The notes: generated by a model from the letters alone, not told the origin. DNA of 64,000 nucleotides from Cohnella cholangitidis (GCF_014107495.1 NZ_CP041969.1:3087501-3151500); one strand, 5' to 3'; shown: positions 47,675 to 57,311, numbered from the stretch's first letter. Made by a program: numbers and translations.

Positions 47675-48901
47675 CTATTTCCTCCCATCTACAATTCTCC
47701 CTAAAGTTTCGGGTAGCAATTTATCCATTCCGATTTCCTTCATTTCTTGGCGTAAGTTTGATATGGCTTCTGAATTTAATTCGTTATTTGAATATCTTTC
47801 GACGATAGAATTAATTTTATCCTCTACCCAATAAGGCAATGTAACTGATACACCAAGAACTTCTCTTAAAATATCATTTGAACTTCCAGCTTTATTAACA
47901 AGATCTAAATACGTACTAATTACTCGGTTGTTTTCGTTGTAATCCAGTATGTAAACATTTGAATCTGGTGAAGAACTAATAATAAATGGGTTATGGGTTG
48001 CAACTATAAATTGAGCCATGGGAAACGCTTTGATCAAATTAGGCAACAACATTTTTTGCATTTCAGGGTGCAAATGATTTTCTGGTTCGTCAAGGGTAAC
48101 AACAAAAGGTTGATTGTTATTAGGATACATAAAAATTTGCCAAGCTAAGTCAATTAGCGAGGCTACCCCACCAGAAACTGCGTCCAACGAGAACTCACCT
48201 GATTTGGTTACTAGATTTACTTCTGGCATCTCAATGGAGATATTCTGGAATCCTAACTTCGGTGGTAGTATAACTCTTAGAATCTGCTGGAAATCCTCGA
48301 ATGTTTGGCGAGCAGTAGGATTAGGCGTTACAACTTGATTGCCATAGCCAAACATCGCTAATGCAATAAGGTTTTCTTTAATTATATAATTAGTCTTTTC
48401 GTGTGATGTTGAGAAATATGAATTGTATAGGATACTTCGATGACTGTTATATATATCATCTCTAGTTCGTGGTTGCGTTGGAATATTTGAGACTTGTCTG
48501 TAAGAGTAAATAGGTCTATGAGACGGTATATATAATCCATTTATAGATTGCTGATTCATTACACTAATGTTATAGCTAGTTCCAACTTCATCTGGAACAG
48601 TTAGATCAGCGGATACATTATTTGAATAATGTAGATTCCCGATTACAATGTTATTTCCATACTTAGAGGTGTTACTTTCAAATAACTTAAAAATTCCTGA
48701 TACAAACTTAAGGAGCCCTTGCTTGTCTTTTTTAGGTGTACTTAAAAAGATAGAGTTCCAACCAAAGTGATTATTTAATAAATTCAATATCGTTGTTTTT
48801 CCGGCGCCATTTGCTCCGGTTAGGATTGTGAGACGGGGGTGAAAGGATAATTCAACATTTTCAAATTGTCGCCAACTATTTATTTTCAGTCCTTTAAACA
48901 C
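47675..48901 (-). CDS. AAA ATPase, Septu PtuA-like
   Basis: 408 residues, SMC/RecF-like ABC-type ATPase. Walker A GANGAGKT at residues 29-36, signature-like VSGGVASLIDLAW, Walker B FVVTLDEPENHLHPE and H-loop IVATHNPFIIS. No long coiled coil is seen. GTG 48901 is taken as the start because GGAGGAG lies 6 nt before it and the protein then begins VFKGLKINSWRQFENVEL, the usual first strand. Earlier in-frame starts lack this. It is paired with an HNH nuclease as in Septu. It is somewhat short for PtuA, so a related ATPase-HNH system is possible. The gene is A+T-rich. Confidence 0.88.
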   Translation of the reverse strand: MFKGLKINSWRQFENVELSFHPRLTILTGANGAGKTTILNLLNNHFGWNSIFLSTPKKDKQGLLKFVSGIFKLFESNTSKYGNNIVIGNLHYSNNVSADLTVPDEVGTSYNISVMNQQSINGLYIPSHRPIYSYRQVSNIPTQPRTRDDIYNSHRSILYNSYFSTSHEKTNYIIKENLIALAMFGYGNQVVTPNPTARQTFEDFQQILRVILPPKLGFQNISIEMPEVNLVTKSGEFSLDAVSGGVASLIDLAWQIFMYPNNNQPFVVTLDEPENHLHPEMQKMLLPNLIKAFPMAQFIVATHNPFIISSSPDSNVYILDYNENNRVISTYLDLVNKAGSSNDILREVLGVSVTLPYWVEDKINSIVERYSNNELNSEAISNLRQEMKEIGMDKLLPETLGRIVDGRK

Positions 48902-48914
48902 GATAAACTCCTCC

Positions 48915-49339
48915 AAAATACGAATGGCATTATGAACCATTCGACATAATTTTTCCAAATCCTTTTGATCAGATTTATTCAGCGAGATAATTGGAATTAA
49001 TTATTATTAATAACCAACCGCCAACTGCATGAAAACAATAAGGTTACGATAATCCTCTGCCACCCACCCTTTTGGTGCTACCTTGTTTCACTTGGCCGTT
49101 TGTTGACGTTCTGTTCGGCTTGACCCATCCACAGGGTATACTTCGCTTGGCTCAACCGATACTGTTTCGCCAGCCCCGTTTTCCATGGGCTTCTTGCTTC
49201 CCAAGTTCCCCCAAGTGTAGCCAAGGGAGGTCGTTGCACACGGGAGTTGGGATATCCTCCGAGGTATTCCCGCCGCGATGTTCCGAAACCCTTTTTTTGT
49301 TCGGAACCTTCCGAGCATGGGGTTTGTGGGGGGATATGA
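48915..49339 (+). other. Unassigned stretch upstream of the Septu-like genes
   Basis: The part to about 49040 is A+T-rich and probably holds the promoter of the minus-strand pair. The part from about 49060 is G+C-richer, with several short inverted pairs (for example TTCGGAAC near 49310) and short unsupported reading frames. It matches nothing recognised. It ends where copy B of the sulfurtransferase repeat begins. It could be the relic of the element that brought the pair in. Confidence 0.4.
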
Positions 49340-49520
49340 AGCTGGAGCGATTGGATTTCTTATAGCGAGAATCCGGTGGCAACGGGAGGAAGAAAGGGCG
49401 TAAGGCCGCGCGGGATGCGGGTTTGGGGGCTGCGACAGGTTATGAACAAGTGACCTGTTGCAGCCCTTTTTGGGCCGTTCTGCAAACAGCTTGCAAACAA
49501 GAAATCGGAGAAACAGTTCC
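49340..49520 (+). repeat. Sulfurtransferase 3'-end repeat, copy B (gene remnant)
   Basis: It reads SWSDWISYSENPVAT in the gene's frame, against SWSDWISYADNPVAT in the intact gene, then loses the stop and continues into the same downstream hairpin region. It has no upstream gene body, so it is a remnant of a second, diverged copy of the sulfurtransferase 3' end. Confidence 0.8.
49427..49471. terminator. Terminator in repeat copy B
   Basis: GGGCTGCGACAGGT (49427-49440) pairs with ACCTGTTGCAGCCC (49453-49466), one G-U, then TTTTT. Confidence 0.85.
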
Positions 49521-49538
49521 ATGATCTAATCGTTGGGT

Positions 49539-50261
49539 CTATTCGGGCGCGGTTGAATGATCCTCGGCTTTTGTAGACTGAATTAATTCGTATAAATAGG
49601 ATATCCCCCGCATCTGGGATTCGATGATCTTATCTAGATAAATCCTGATATTCTCAGCCACATTCACGATCCCCTGCAGATCCGCATGTTCGGATGCGGC
49701 GATGGATTGCTTAAAATTCACGGTATCTTCTGAATACACGGAGCTTTGCAGCGCTTGAATCAACCTGATTTTTAGCAAGTGAGATCCATTGTATCGACGA
49801 TATCCGTTGTCAGGGTTCCGATCCGCCGTTACATATCCCGCTTGCTCCCAGTAGCGGATCGCCGATTTGGGAACCTGCGTTAGTTCGGAAACTTCGTTGA
49901 TGGTGAGCGGCTCCTCGGCATACGGAGATTTATATTCGTTAGCGTATATCCGGATATCCTGGATTAACCTCTCTAATTTCTTTTTTTCCTCGTACAAAGC
50001 GACTTCTTTTTCCCTGATGATCCACATTGCATCTTGCGGCTTGTCCCGATGGAGACAATGAAGCACCTCGGCCGTCACTTCCATTCCGAATGCCGGGGCC
50101 ATGGCTTGGATGCACGACAGATAGGCGGCGTGCCGGTCCGTATAAACACGGTAGCCATTTGATGATCGTTCAGCTGGAGGAATCAGGCCTTTAGCTTCGT
50201 AATTCCTTATCGTACTGGCGCTAATCATGAATTTCGCCGCCATTTTTTTGGGGCTCGTCAA
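49539..50261 (-). CDS. MerR-type regulator with two HTH domains
   Basis: 240 residues. The first MerR-like winged HTH is at about 5-75 (SASTIRNYEAKGLIPPAERSSNGYRVY). A helical stretch at about 85-110 is followed by a second complete MerR HTH at about 117-185 (LTQVPKSAIRYWEQAGYVTADRNPDNGYRRY) and a C-terminal helix at 200-230. One chain with two MerR DNA-binding domains is unusual. No effector domain is seen. TTG 50261 follows GGAGAG by about 8 nt and is preferred to TTG 50294. It is divergent from an unknown gene at 50420, a likely target. Confidence 0.85.
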   Translation of the reverse strand: MTSPKKMAAKFMISASTIRNYEAKGLIPPAERSSNGYRVYTDRHAAYLSCIQAMAPAFGMEVTAEVLHCLHRDKPQDAMWIIREKEVALYEEKKKLERLIQDIRIYANEYKSPYAEEPLTINEVSELTQVPKSAIRYWEQAGYVTADRNPDNGYRRYNGSHLLKIRLIQALQSSVYSEDTVNFKQSIAASEHADLQGIVNVAENIRIYLDKIIESQMRGISYLYELIQSTKAEDHSTAPE

Positions 50262-50419
50262 CTCGTCATCTCTCTCCTCATTACAATAGATCAAAATTAA
50301 ACATGCTTATAAGGTTTTCTATAAAAATAGGTGATACTCCTCTCTTTTATTGCCTAACCTTCGAATTGGCTTGCAAGTTGTACAATGGAACTGAAAAGAA
50401 GAGAAGGAGGCGTTTGCTT

Positions 50420-50914
50420 GTGAAGAAAGGATTCCCGATTTTCCGGCAAGACATGGTGATCGAAGAAATAAGCGAGGCAGCCAACAGTTATATCGAGTCC
50501 GAGTGGAGGTCACTGTATGAATCCATGCATGAACAATTGACGGCTGCTTTTGTTGAAATCGAAGATGCGGCCTACGGTCTTTATTTGGATCAGCTTATGC
50601 CGTTCATATTCGAACAGCTGGAAGATGCCGGTTTCAGCGCTATGGAGAAGCTCGAAGAGAATGATTTCGTTATCGCCAAGCGCCTGATTTTCCGAAACTC
50701 CCTTGAAAAATGGGGTGCGGAAGACAACAGATCGAGAATATTTTGGAACGTAATCCATGACAAGCAAGGCAACCCGATCGGCACCATACTCACGGAAATT
50801 CCCCACTCCCATCTGAAATTCGACATCCCTTCGGCTCCTGTCATTTACTCTCTGCGGGAGAGTCTCAAGGAGCGGATCGTGCAGGGAATCAGGCGAATTA
50901 AGGAATCGGGCTGA
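50420..50914 (+). CDS. Hypothetical protein, 164 aa
   Basis: Soluble protein with a helical, acidic first half (SEAANSYIESEWRSLYESMHEQL...) and a second half with a beta pattern (RIFWNVIHDKQGNPIGTILTEIPHS). No known domain was recognised. GTG 50420 lies 9 nt after GGAGG. A longer reading from 50303 includes that site and the promoter region. A TACAAT at 50380-50385 could be its -10 box. It is transcribed away from the double-MerR gene, so regulation by that protein is plausible. Confidence 0.75.
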   Translation: MKKGFPIFRQDMVIEEISEAANSYIESEWRSLYESMHEQLTAAFVEIEDAAYGLYLDQLMPFIFEQLEDAGFSAMEKLEENDFVIAKRLIFRNSLEKWGAEDNRSRIFWNVIHDKQGNPIGTILTEIPHSHLKFDIPSAPVIYSLRESLKERIVQGIRRIKESG

Positions 50915-51022
50915 GTTCAATAATCCAAATTGATTATGAAGCCATATTGTCGGCGGATTTGCCGAAGGACGGGTAAACCAGATTGCCGCTCAAGCCCCGT
51001 TCTCCCCGGGAGTAAGACCAGA

Positions 51023-51049
51023 GGGTCGCATACAATGCGACTCTTTTTT
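51023..51049 (+). terminator. Terminator after the hypothetical gene
   Basis: GGGTCGCAT (51023-51031) pairs with ATGCGACTC (51035-51043), then six T. The rest of 50915-51217 shows no gene. Confidence 0.88.
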
Positions 51050-51217
51050 ACTTGTCGTTACAGATCGCGCGCTGAACCATATGCAGTTAGGTTAACTATC
51101 GCAATTACATTGAAAATGAATTTTTGTAAGATCTTCGCAATATCCCCCGAATTCCTCCGCAAAAACTCGATAAATCTTTCCTATAATGAGGCATCGAATC
51201 ATGGAGGGATGATCTGA

Positions 51218-54200
51218 ATGAAGAAAACGGTGTTAAAAAAGTTTTTTGCAACCATATTAGCTGTTTGTCTGACGCTGTCCGCATTCGGCCAAGCAGCGGC
51301 GGCTGCTTCCAGTCCGTCAGATATTAAAGGCTCGTGGGCCGAAGAGATTTTGAACAACTGGGTTCAGAAAGGATGGCTTAAGGGTTATTCAGACGGCTCG
51401 GTTCATCCGAATCAAAATGTAACGAGAGCCGAGTTTTTTACGCTTATCAATAATGCATTGGGGCTGACTGCTCAAACCGATATCGCTTTTAGCGATGTGA
51501 AGCCGGATGATTGGTTCTACAAGCAAGTAGCCATAGCCGTTAAATCCGGTTACATAAAAGGTTATAAGGACGGCACGGTTAAACCAAACGCGAATGTGAG
51601 CCGTCAAGAAGTTGCGGTTATCGCTGCGGCACTTTTGAAATTGCCGGGAGCGCCCCAAGCTGCGGATAAATTTAAGGATGCCGCTTCAATTGGAAACTGG
51701 AGCAAACCGGCAGTCGGCGCCTTGACGGCGATTGGCGTTATGAAAGGTCACCCGGACGGTACTTTCATGCCGACAAAATCAGTGACGCGGGCTGAGGCTG
51801 TTGTTGTCATCCATAACGCGCTTGATAAGCTGAACAATAAAACTTTTGATAAAGCAGGGTTTACGGCCCTGAAACAGGCGCTGAAGTTGTGGAAGGAAAT
51901 GTTACTATTGCGGCTGCGGATGTGACGCTTCGCAACATGACCATCATGGGCGACTTGATCATTGATAAATCAGTCGGCGACGGCGACGTTACGATCAACA
52001 AAGTCAACGTTAAGGGCGATGCGATCGTTCAAGGTGGCGGCGAAGATTCGGTTCATTTTGTTGATTCCATTTTGGCGACTATTATTGCTGATAAAGAATC
52101 GGGAACTGTACGTATTGTTGTCGAAGGCAAGAGCTCCGTTGAAACAGTAACTGTTCTATCAAATGCCATTATTGAAATTTTGGATACGGCTGGAATTTCC
52201 CTGGTTGAATTAGCAAGCCATTTGCCTCCGGGAGCTAATGTCGAGCTACACGGTAAATTCAATAAAGTGGACGTGAATGCGGCAAGCATAAAAGTTGAAA
52301 TTCCTCAGGGTTCAATTGAGCACATGCATGTGGGTAGCGCTGCAGGTGGTACAAGCATCAATGTAGGCAAGGATGCGGCTATTATCAAGCTGGTGCTTGA
52401 CGCTGTTGTCAAGCTGCTTGGCCAAGGCAAGATCAAGAGTGCGACGGTCAATGCGGGCGCGAAGGGCACAACGTTTGAGAAGCAACCGGAGAAAATGGAA
52501 GGCGCTGGCGCAAGCGCAATGCCGCTTTCGGCAGGTGGAGGAAGCGGTGGCGGTGGAAGCGGGGGTGGACCAGCACCAACAACACCAACAGCTTTTACAG
52601 TAACATTTGATCTGAACGGAGCCGCAGGAACCAATCCAACAGCGCAAGGCGGAGCAAGCGGCACAACGTTACCGGTAAATCCAACAAGAGCGGGATATGC
52701 ATTTATTGGCTGGGCAACGGCAAGCAGTGCAACAACGGCAGATTTTACATCCACAACAGCCGTAACAAGAGCGATAACGGTATATGCCGTATGGCAAGAA
52801 GTAACTTTAGCGCATAATGTAACGGGCGATGCGAAAACATTCATTCCATTAATTGAAGGATATGAGCCAGGCACTCAAAAGACGGCGACTGTCACGGTAA
52901 CGGCGACAGGGGCAAATACTAACGTAACAGCAACTCTAAGCGGAACAAACGCCAATTCATTTGTTTTGACGGAGAATATGACTGACTTGGCAAATGACGC
53001 AACAGGTACGTTTACAGTGAAGGCGATGGATGGCTTGACAGCAGGCACATACACTGCGACTGTAACCATTACATCTATTGAGTTTACGGCAGGTCGTACC
53101 TTTACGGTGATTCAAGAAGTACTTGACGCAACGGCAACTCCACTGGAAGCAGCAACGGCAGCAGTTGTGGTTGCAGAAGAAAGCTTAGCGCAAGAAGATG
53201 TAGAGGCAGCGCAGGTATTGGTAACGGCGCTGGCAGACGGACAAGACAAAGATGCCTTACAAAACCGCTTAGATGCGGTGCAAGATGAAATTGACGCAAC
53301 GGCAGCGGTTGCGACTGCAGAATCAACCAAAGAACAAGCGGATGTAGATGCAGCGTTAGTGTTGGTAACGGCGTTGGCAGACAGTCAGGCCAAGACCAAC
53401 TTACTAGCTCGCTTAGCTGCCGTGCAAGTAGTAATCGATAAAGCGGCAGCGCAGGTTGTCATCGCCTTGATCGCTAATTTGAACGTCGAATCGGAAACCC
53501 TTAATTTAGAAGTAGGAGCAGCAAAATTAGCATACATTGCATTAACTCCATCGCAAAAAGCGCTGGTGACAAACCTTAGCATTCTTGAAGCTGCCGAAGA
53601 AATAGTGAATTTTCGAGTCGCAGCGGCGTATGTCGAGAACACTATCGATATTCTGACTGGTTTGGACAATCAAACGCCGGAATTTGTTCAATATGCAGTA
53701 TGGGCACGCGAAGGATACGAGGCATTACTTCAAGAGCAACAAGCGCTGGTGAGGAACTACAACACATTGCTAGCTGCGGAAGCTGCAATAACGGAGCAAA
53801 TGGAAGATGCGAAGACGGATTTGGATGATGCGGATCTGCTTAACGGTAACAGCGCATTGAATAACATAACCGCCAACTTAACACTGCCGACGTCAGGCAG
53901 CAATGGCACGACTATTAGCTGGACATCCAATAATGGGGTAATTGCAGTAGATGGTACAGTCATACGTCCGGTGAACGGATCTGGCGATTATGATGTAGAG
54001 CTGACAGCCACCATTAGCAAGGGTACAGTGAAGGCTAAAGTGTCGGTTACGAAGATATTCAACGTCACGGTAAAAGAGCTGCCAGACACAACTGCACTGA
54101 CGCTTCTGTCTTTTACTCCAGCAGATAGTGCATTAGACGTAGCGATTGATGCCAACCTGGTCTTGACGTTCAGCAAGAACGTCACCGCTGTAGCAGGTAA

Positions 54201-54735
54201 GAACATCGTGATCTTCAACACAGATAACGATACGGTCGTCGCTACGATCGCAGCGAACGATACTACACAGGTGACGGTAAACAACAAAATCGTGACCATT
54301 AACCCGGCGTCAGATCTAGCAAACAGAACGCGCTATTACGTTTTTGTCGCCGAAGGCGCGTTCAAGGATGCGGCGAACAATACTTATACAGGTATTGACG
54401 ATGTTGAGACATGGAACTTTAGAACCGTTGCAGTAGCCGCAACAGGACTGACAGTTACAGCGACTGACGATGATGCGAACAGTGACCATACAAGAATCAC
54501 TATTGCAGAAACAGCAGGGTCAGGAAACAGCTTCATGTATAAAATAAGGAATACAGATCCTGATTCGCCATATGTAGGGGATGAAATCGCAACGGATGAT
54601 TTTGACTGGATGTCGATCACATCGGGAGCGAGTATCCAAGTAAGTAATGGCTTCTACGTACTAGTAGTTGAAGTTAATGTCGATCGACTAATTGTGAGGT
54701 ATGGCAAAACGCAAGCGATTGTAGAAGCGGATTAA
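51218..54735 (+). pseudogene. Large SLH surface protein, frameshifted
   Basis: Reading frame 1 (51218-51925) has a signal peptide (1-30) and three SLH units (VTRAEFFTLI, VSRQEVAVIA, VTRAEAVVVI). Frame -1 (from about 51860 to 54735) continues with YGPETGAEVVEGNVTIAAADVTLRN, so the whole is one protein of about 1170 residues. Adding one G to GGG at 51857-51859 restores it. The second part has a beta-helix-like region, a Gly/Ser linker, an InlB-type repeat (FDLNGAAGTNPTAQGG...AVWQ), two helical repeats of about 45 residues (ALADGQDKDALQNRLDAVQ / ALADSQAKTNLLARLAAVQ), an aBig-like Ig domain and a Big_5 domain (SFTPADSALDVAIDANLVLTFSKNV). The codon style from about 52580 differs from its neighbours. 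Expect a wall-bound surface protein if intact. Confidence 0.85.
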
Positions 54736-54755
54736 TACCTATGTTATAGATTGTG

Positions 54756-54798
54756 AATACATCGCCATTCGGCTTATATGCTGTGGCGATGTATTTTT
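54756..54798 (+). terminator. Terminator after the SLH protein
   Basis: AATACATCGCCA (54756-54767) pairs perfectly with TGGCGATGTATT (54784-54795), then T. Confidence 0.9.
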
Positions 54799-54837
54799 CA
54801 TGCTCCGAAGTCAACAATCGCCATGTCTTTGATCGAC

Positions 54838-54862
54838 AAGCACCCTTCCGAGGGTGCTTTAT
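54838..54862 (+). terminator. Second hairpin terminator or leader attenuator
   Basis: AAGCACCC (54838-54845) pairs with GGGTGCTT (54852-54859), then TTTA. It is either a back-up terminator or part of the epimerase leader. Confidence 0.6.
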
Positions 54863-54954
54863 ACATTGTTAGAGCTGCACGAAACATGCGATTGACTCTC
54901 CCGTTATGTCAGACAGTATCTTTGGTACTGAGAACGATCTTGAAGGGAGTAGTC

Positions 54955-55899
54955 ATGATGCAAAACCATACTCATGTGATTTTCGGTACGGGACCATTGG
55001 GCATGGCCCTCATGCGCGAGCTTAGAAGCAGGGGCGTCAAAGACATTCGGATGGTGAACCGAAGCGGGCGCATTCAGGGTGAGGAACAGGTATGCGTAAT
55101 CAAGGGGGATGCATCCAATGTTGCCGAAACCATCGTGATCTGCGAGAATGCCTCCGTCGTCTATCATTGCGCGCAGCCCGGATACTTGAATTGGCCGAAG
55201 CAATTCCCCGCGATTACGAACGGTATTCTGGAAGGGGCCGCCTCGGCCGATGCGAAGCTGGTTTACGCGGACAATATGTATATGTACGGTCGCGTACATG
55301 CGCCTCTGAGGGAAAGTCTTCCCTATCGGGCGGAGGGGCATAAGGGAACAACGCGGGCATGGATGGCGCAGAAATTGTTAGATGCACATAACGCCGGAAG
55401 AGCGCGCGTTGCGATCGGGAGAGCTTCCGACTTTTATGGTCCCGGAGTTACGCAATCTTTCATGGGCGAGAGAGTGTTCGGACGCGCGCTTAGCGGGAAG
55501 CCGATAGATGTGTTCGGCAATTTCAATATGCCGCACACTTATACGTATATAGACGACTTTGCAAGAGGATTGGCGATCCTGGGGAACGAAGAGCGTTCAT
55601 TAGGAGAAAGTTGGCATATTCCGAGCGCGGAAACGATCACGACCGGTCAACTGCTGCAGATTATTTTCGATGAATTGGGATTGAAGTCTAAAGTACGGGC
55701 TTCTACGCGCGGAATGGTGTCGATGTTGTCGTTGTTCATTCCGATGATGAAAGAGATCAAAGAGATCATGTACGAGTTCGAGCAGCCATTCATCGTGGAT
55801 CACGGCAAGTTCGTCGAAGCGTTCGGCGAACTTGCGACAACTCCCCATCAAGAGGCCGTAAGACGAACGCTGGACTGGTATAGAAGTATGGTAAGCTAA
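54955..55899 (+). CDS. NAD-dependent epimerase/dehydratase family protein
   Basis: 314 residues. The first strand and nucleotide loop read VIFGTGPLGMALMREL (G-x-G-x2-G). The usual SDR Tyr-x3-Lys pair is not obvious: the equivalent region reads YADNMYMYGR. RASDFYGPGV and TYTYIDDFARGL are typical extended-SDR C-terminal segments. The substrate is unknown. ATG 54955 or 54958 follows AAGGGAG. The gene ends 45 bp before a MerR-type regulator and is probably co-transcribed with it. Confidence 0.87.
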   Translation: MMQNHTHVIFGTGPLGMALMRELRSRGVKDIRMVNRSGRIQGEEQVCVIKGDASNVAETIVICENASVVYHCAQPGYLNWPKQFPAITNGILEGAASADAKLVYADNMYMYGRVHAPLRESLPYRAEGHKGTTRAWMAQKLLDAHNAGRARVAIGRASDFYGPGVTQSFMGERVFGRALSGKPIDVFGNFNMPHTYTYIDDFARGLAILGNEERSLGESWHIPSAETITTGQLLQIIFDELGLKSKVRASTRGMVSMLSLFIPMMKEIKEIMYEFEQPFIVDHGKFVEAFGELATTPHQEAVRRTLDWYRSMVS

Positions 55900-55944
55900 A
55901 TCTAAATGGATAATTGTGGTCAATCTAGCCGCGGGAGGGCAACG

Positions 55945-56784
55945 ATGTCGAACTACATTAAGATCGGCCTATTCTCGAAAATCGCGCAAGTGACGATCCG
56001 GACGCTGCGTCATTATGACGAGCTTGGGTTATTGAAGCCGGCTCGCATCGAATGGAGCACGAATTATCGATACTACACCTTTGACCAGCTCATCCGGCTT
56101 AATCAAATATTAGTGCTTAAGGACGCCGGATTCTCACTCGAGCAGATAGCTTCGATGATCGATAAGGCCATGTCCATTGAGGACATGAAACGAATGATGC
56201 TGCGCAAAAAGGAAGAGCTAACCGCGCAAATCAGCGAAGCCGCTTATCGCATACAGAGCATCGAGTCGCGATTGAGCCGGCTCGAGAAGCTTGGCGAGGA
56301 ACCGAAATACGAGATCGTATTGAAGCAAGTCCCCGAGCTGTACTTCGCTACGCTGCGCGCGATCGTGCCTAAGCCTCAGGACATGCCCGACTATCGTTGC
56401 CGTATGTTCGACGAGCTTAGCGAATGTTTGTCCGGGACGAAGCTTGTCTTGCGGGAGGAGTATGTGTTCTATCATATGACCGAATTCATCGAAGAAAATT
56501 TCGATATCGAGGTTGCTTATTGCCTTGAAGTCGCAGCCGAGCCGATTCCGCAGGGCAACGTTGCGCTCTTCGGCGTACCCGCGGAGCCCGTGGTCGCCAG
56601 TCTGATCTACAAAGGCCCTTTCATGGGGTTAGGCGATGCCTTGCTGGAGCTCTTCTCGTGGATCGGCATGAACGGATACTCGCAGTCGGGACCTGTCAGG
56701 GAGCTTCATCTGTTCGGTCGGGAGAATGATTGCCATGACATGAACAATGTTCTGGTGGAGTTGCAGGTGCCGGTGATGAAATAG
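55945..56784 (+). CDS. MerR-family regulator with GyrI-like effector domain (BmrR type)
   Basis: 279 residues. N-terminal MerR HTH (IGLFSKIAQVTIRTLRHYDELGLLKPARIEWSTNYRYY), a dimerisation coiled coil at about 80-115 and a C-terminal GyrI/SOUL-like ligand-binding domain (about 125-275) as in BmrR, which binds hydrophobic cationic compounds. ATG 55945 follows GGGAGGG. It probably controls the epimerase gene in front. Confidence 0.92.
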   Translation: MSNYIKIGLFSKIAQVTIRTLRHYDELGLLKPARIEWSTNYRYYTFDQLIRLNQILVLKDAGFSLEQIASMIDKAMSIEDMKRMMLRKKEELTAQISEAAYRIQSIESRLSRLEKLGEEPKYEIVLKQVPELYFATLRAIVPKPQDMPDYRCRMFDELSECLSGTKLVLREEYVFYHMTEFIEENFDIEVAYCLEVAAEPIPQGNVALFGVPAEPVVASLIYKGPFMGLGDALLELFSWIGMNGYSQSGPVRELHLFGRENDCHDMNNVLVELQVPVMK

Positions 56785-56857
56785 TGCCTTGACTCTACCG
56801 CTGCGGAAGACATTACGATCTCCTTATCCCGTCAATCGACGAATGGAGGAGATCAAA

Positions 56858-56926
56858 ATGGTTTATAAGAAAGTATTCATTACCGCCGCATTGCTTCTTG
56901 TTCTAGAAGTCATTCTGAGGGATTAA
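56858..56926 (+). CDS. Possible 22-aa membrane peptide
   Basis: ATG 7 nt after GGAGGAGATC, then a basic start (MVYKKV), a hydrophobic stretch FITAALLLVLEVIL and RD before the stop, 2 bp ahead of the next lipoprotein start. It is either a real tiny membrane peptide or a remnant of a signal peptide. The ribosome site is stronger than that of the following gene, which could be translated by coupling. Confidence 0.4.
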   Translation: MVYKKVFITAALLLVLEVILRD

Positions 56927-56928
56927 AC

Positions 56929-57237
56929 ATGGGAAACAAGTTTATCTTCGGAACATTAATTTTTGGCATATGCCTACTCTTCGTTACCGGTTGTCAAATA
57001 AATAATGGTAAAACCGATTCAACGATTCTAAGTACCAAGCAAATTGAAAACATTGCAAAAAGTAAACTCGAAAAAGACAGCAGCTTTGGTGAAATAAGTA
57101 TTGTTGAAATAAAGCTACTTAGTAACGGACAATACCAAGTCAAATGGAAGAGGCTCCAAAATTGCGAGTTCGGAACGGAGTTTTTCGACCAGAGAACAGG
57201 GGAGAACGTAGGAACATCTGAATATAACGTTTGCTAA
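56929..57237 (+). CDS. Small lipoprotein, 102 aa
   Basis: Signal peptide with lipobox VTGC at about residues 19-22. The mature part of about 80 residues has a helix (IENIAKSKLEKD) followed by beta strands (ISIVEIKLLSNGQYQVKWKR), a PepSY-like order, and a C-terminal cysteine that could pair with the one in QNCEF. The function is unknown. It is followed by a terminator at 57312. Confidence 0.75.
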   Translation: MGNKFIFGTLIFGICLLFVTGCQINNGKTDSTILSTKQIENIAKSKLEKDSSFGEISIVEIKLLSNGQYQVKWKRLQNCEFGTEFFDQRTGENVGTSEYNVC

Positions 57238-57311
57238 TTGTCGATGAGACGGACAACAACGCTAGAGAAGCGCGCTTCTGAGGCAGTTTCGGATTTCTTT
57301 CATACCCAAAG

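Noticed and set aside
49072..49522. Frames of 76-144 codons on both strands
   Set aside because: They have low-complexity, frame-unstable content and no ribosome sites. The region holds a gene remnant and a terminator.
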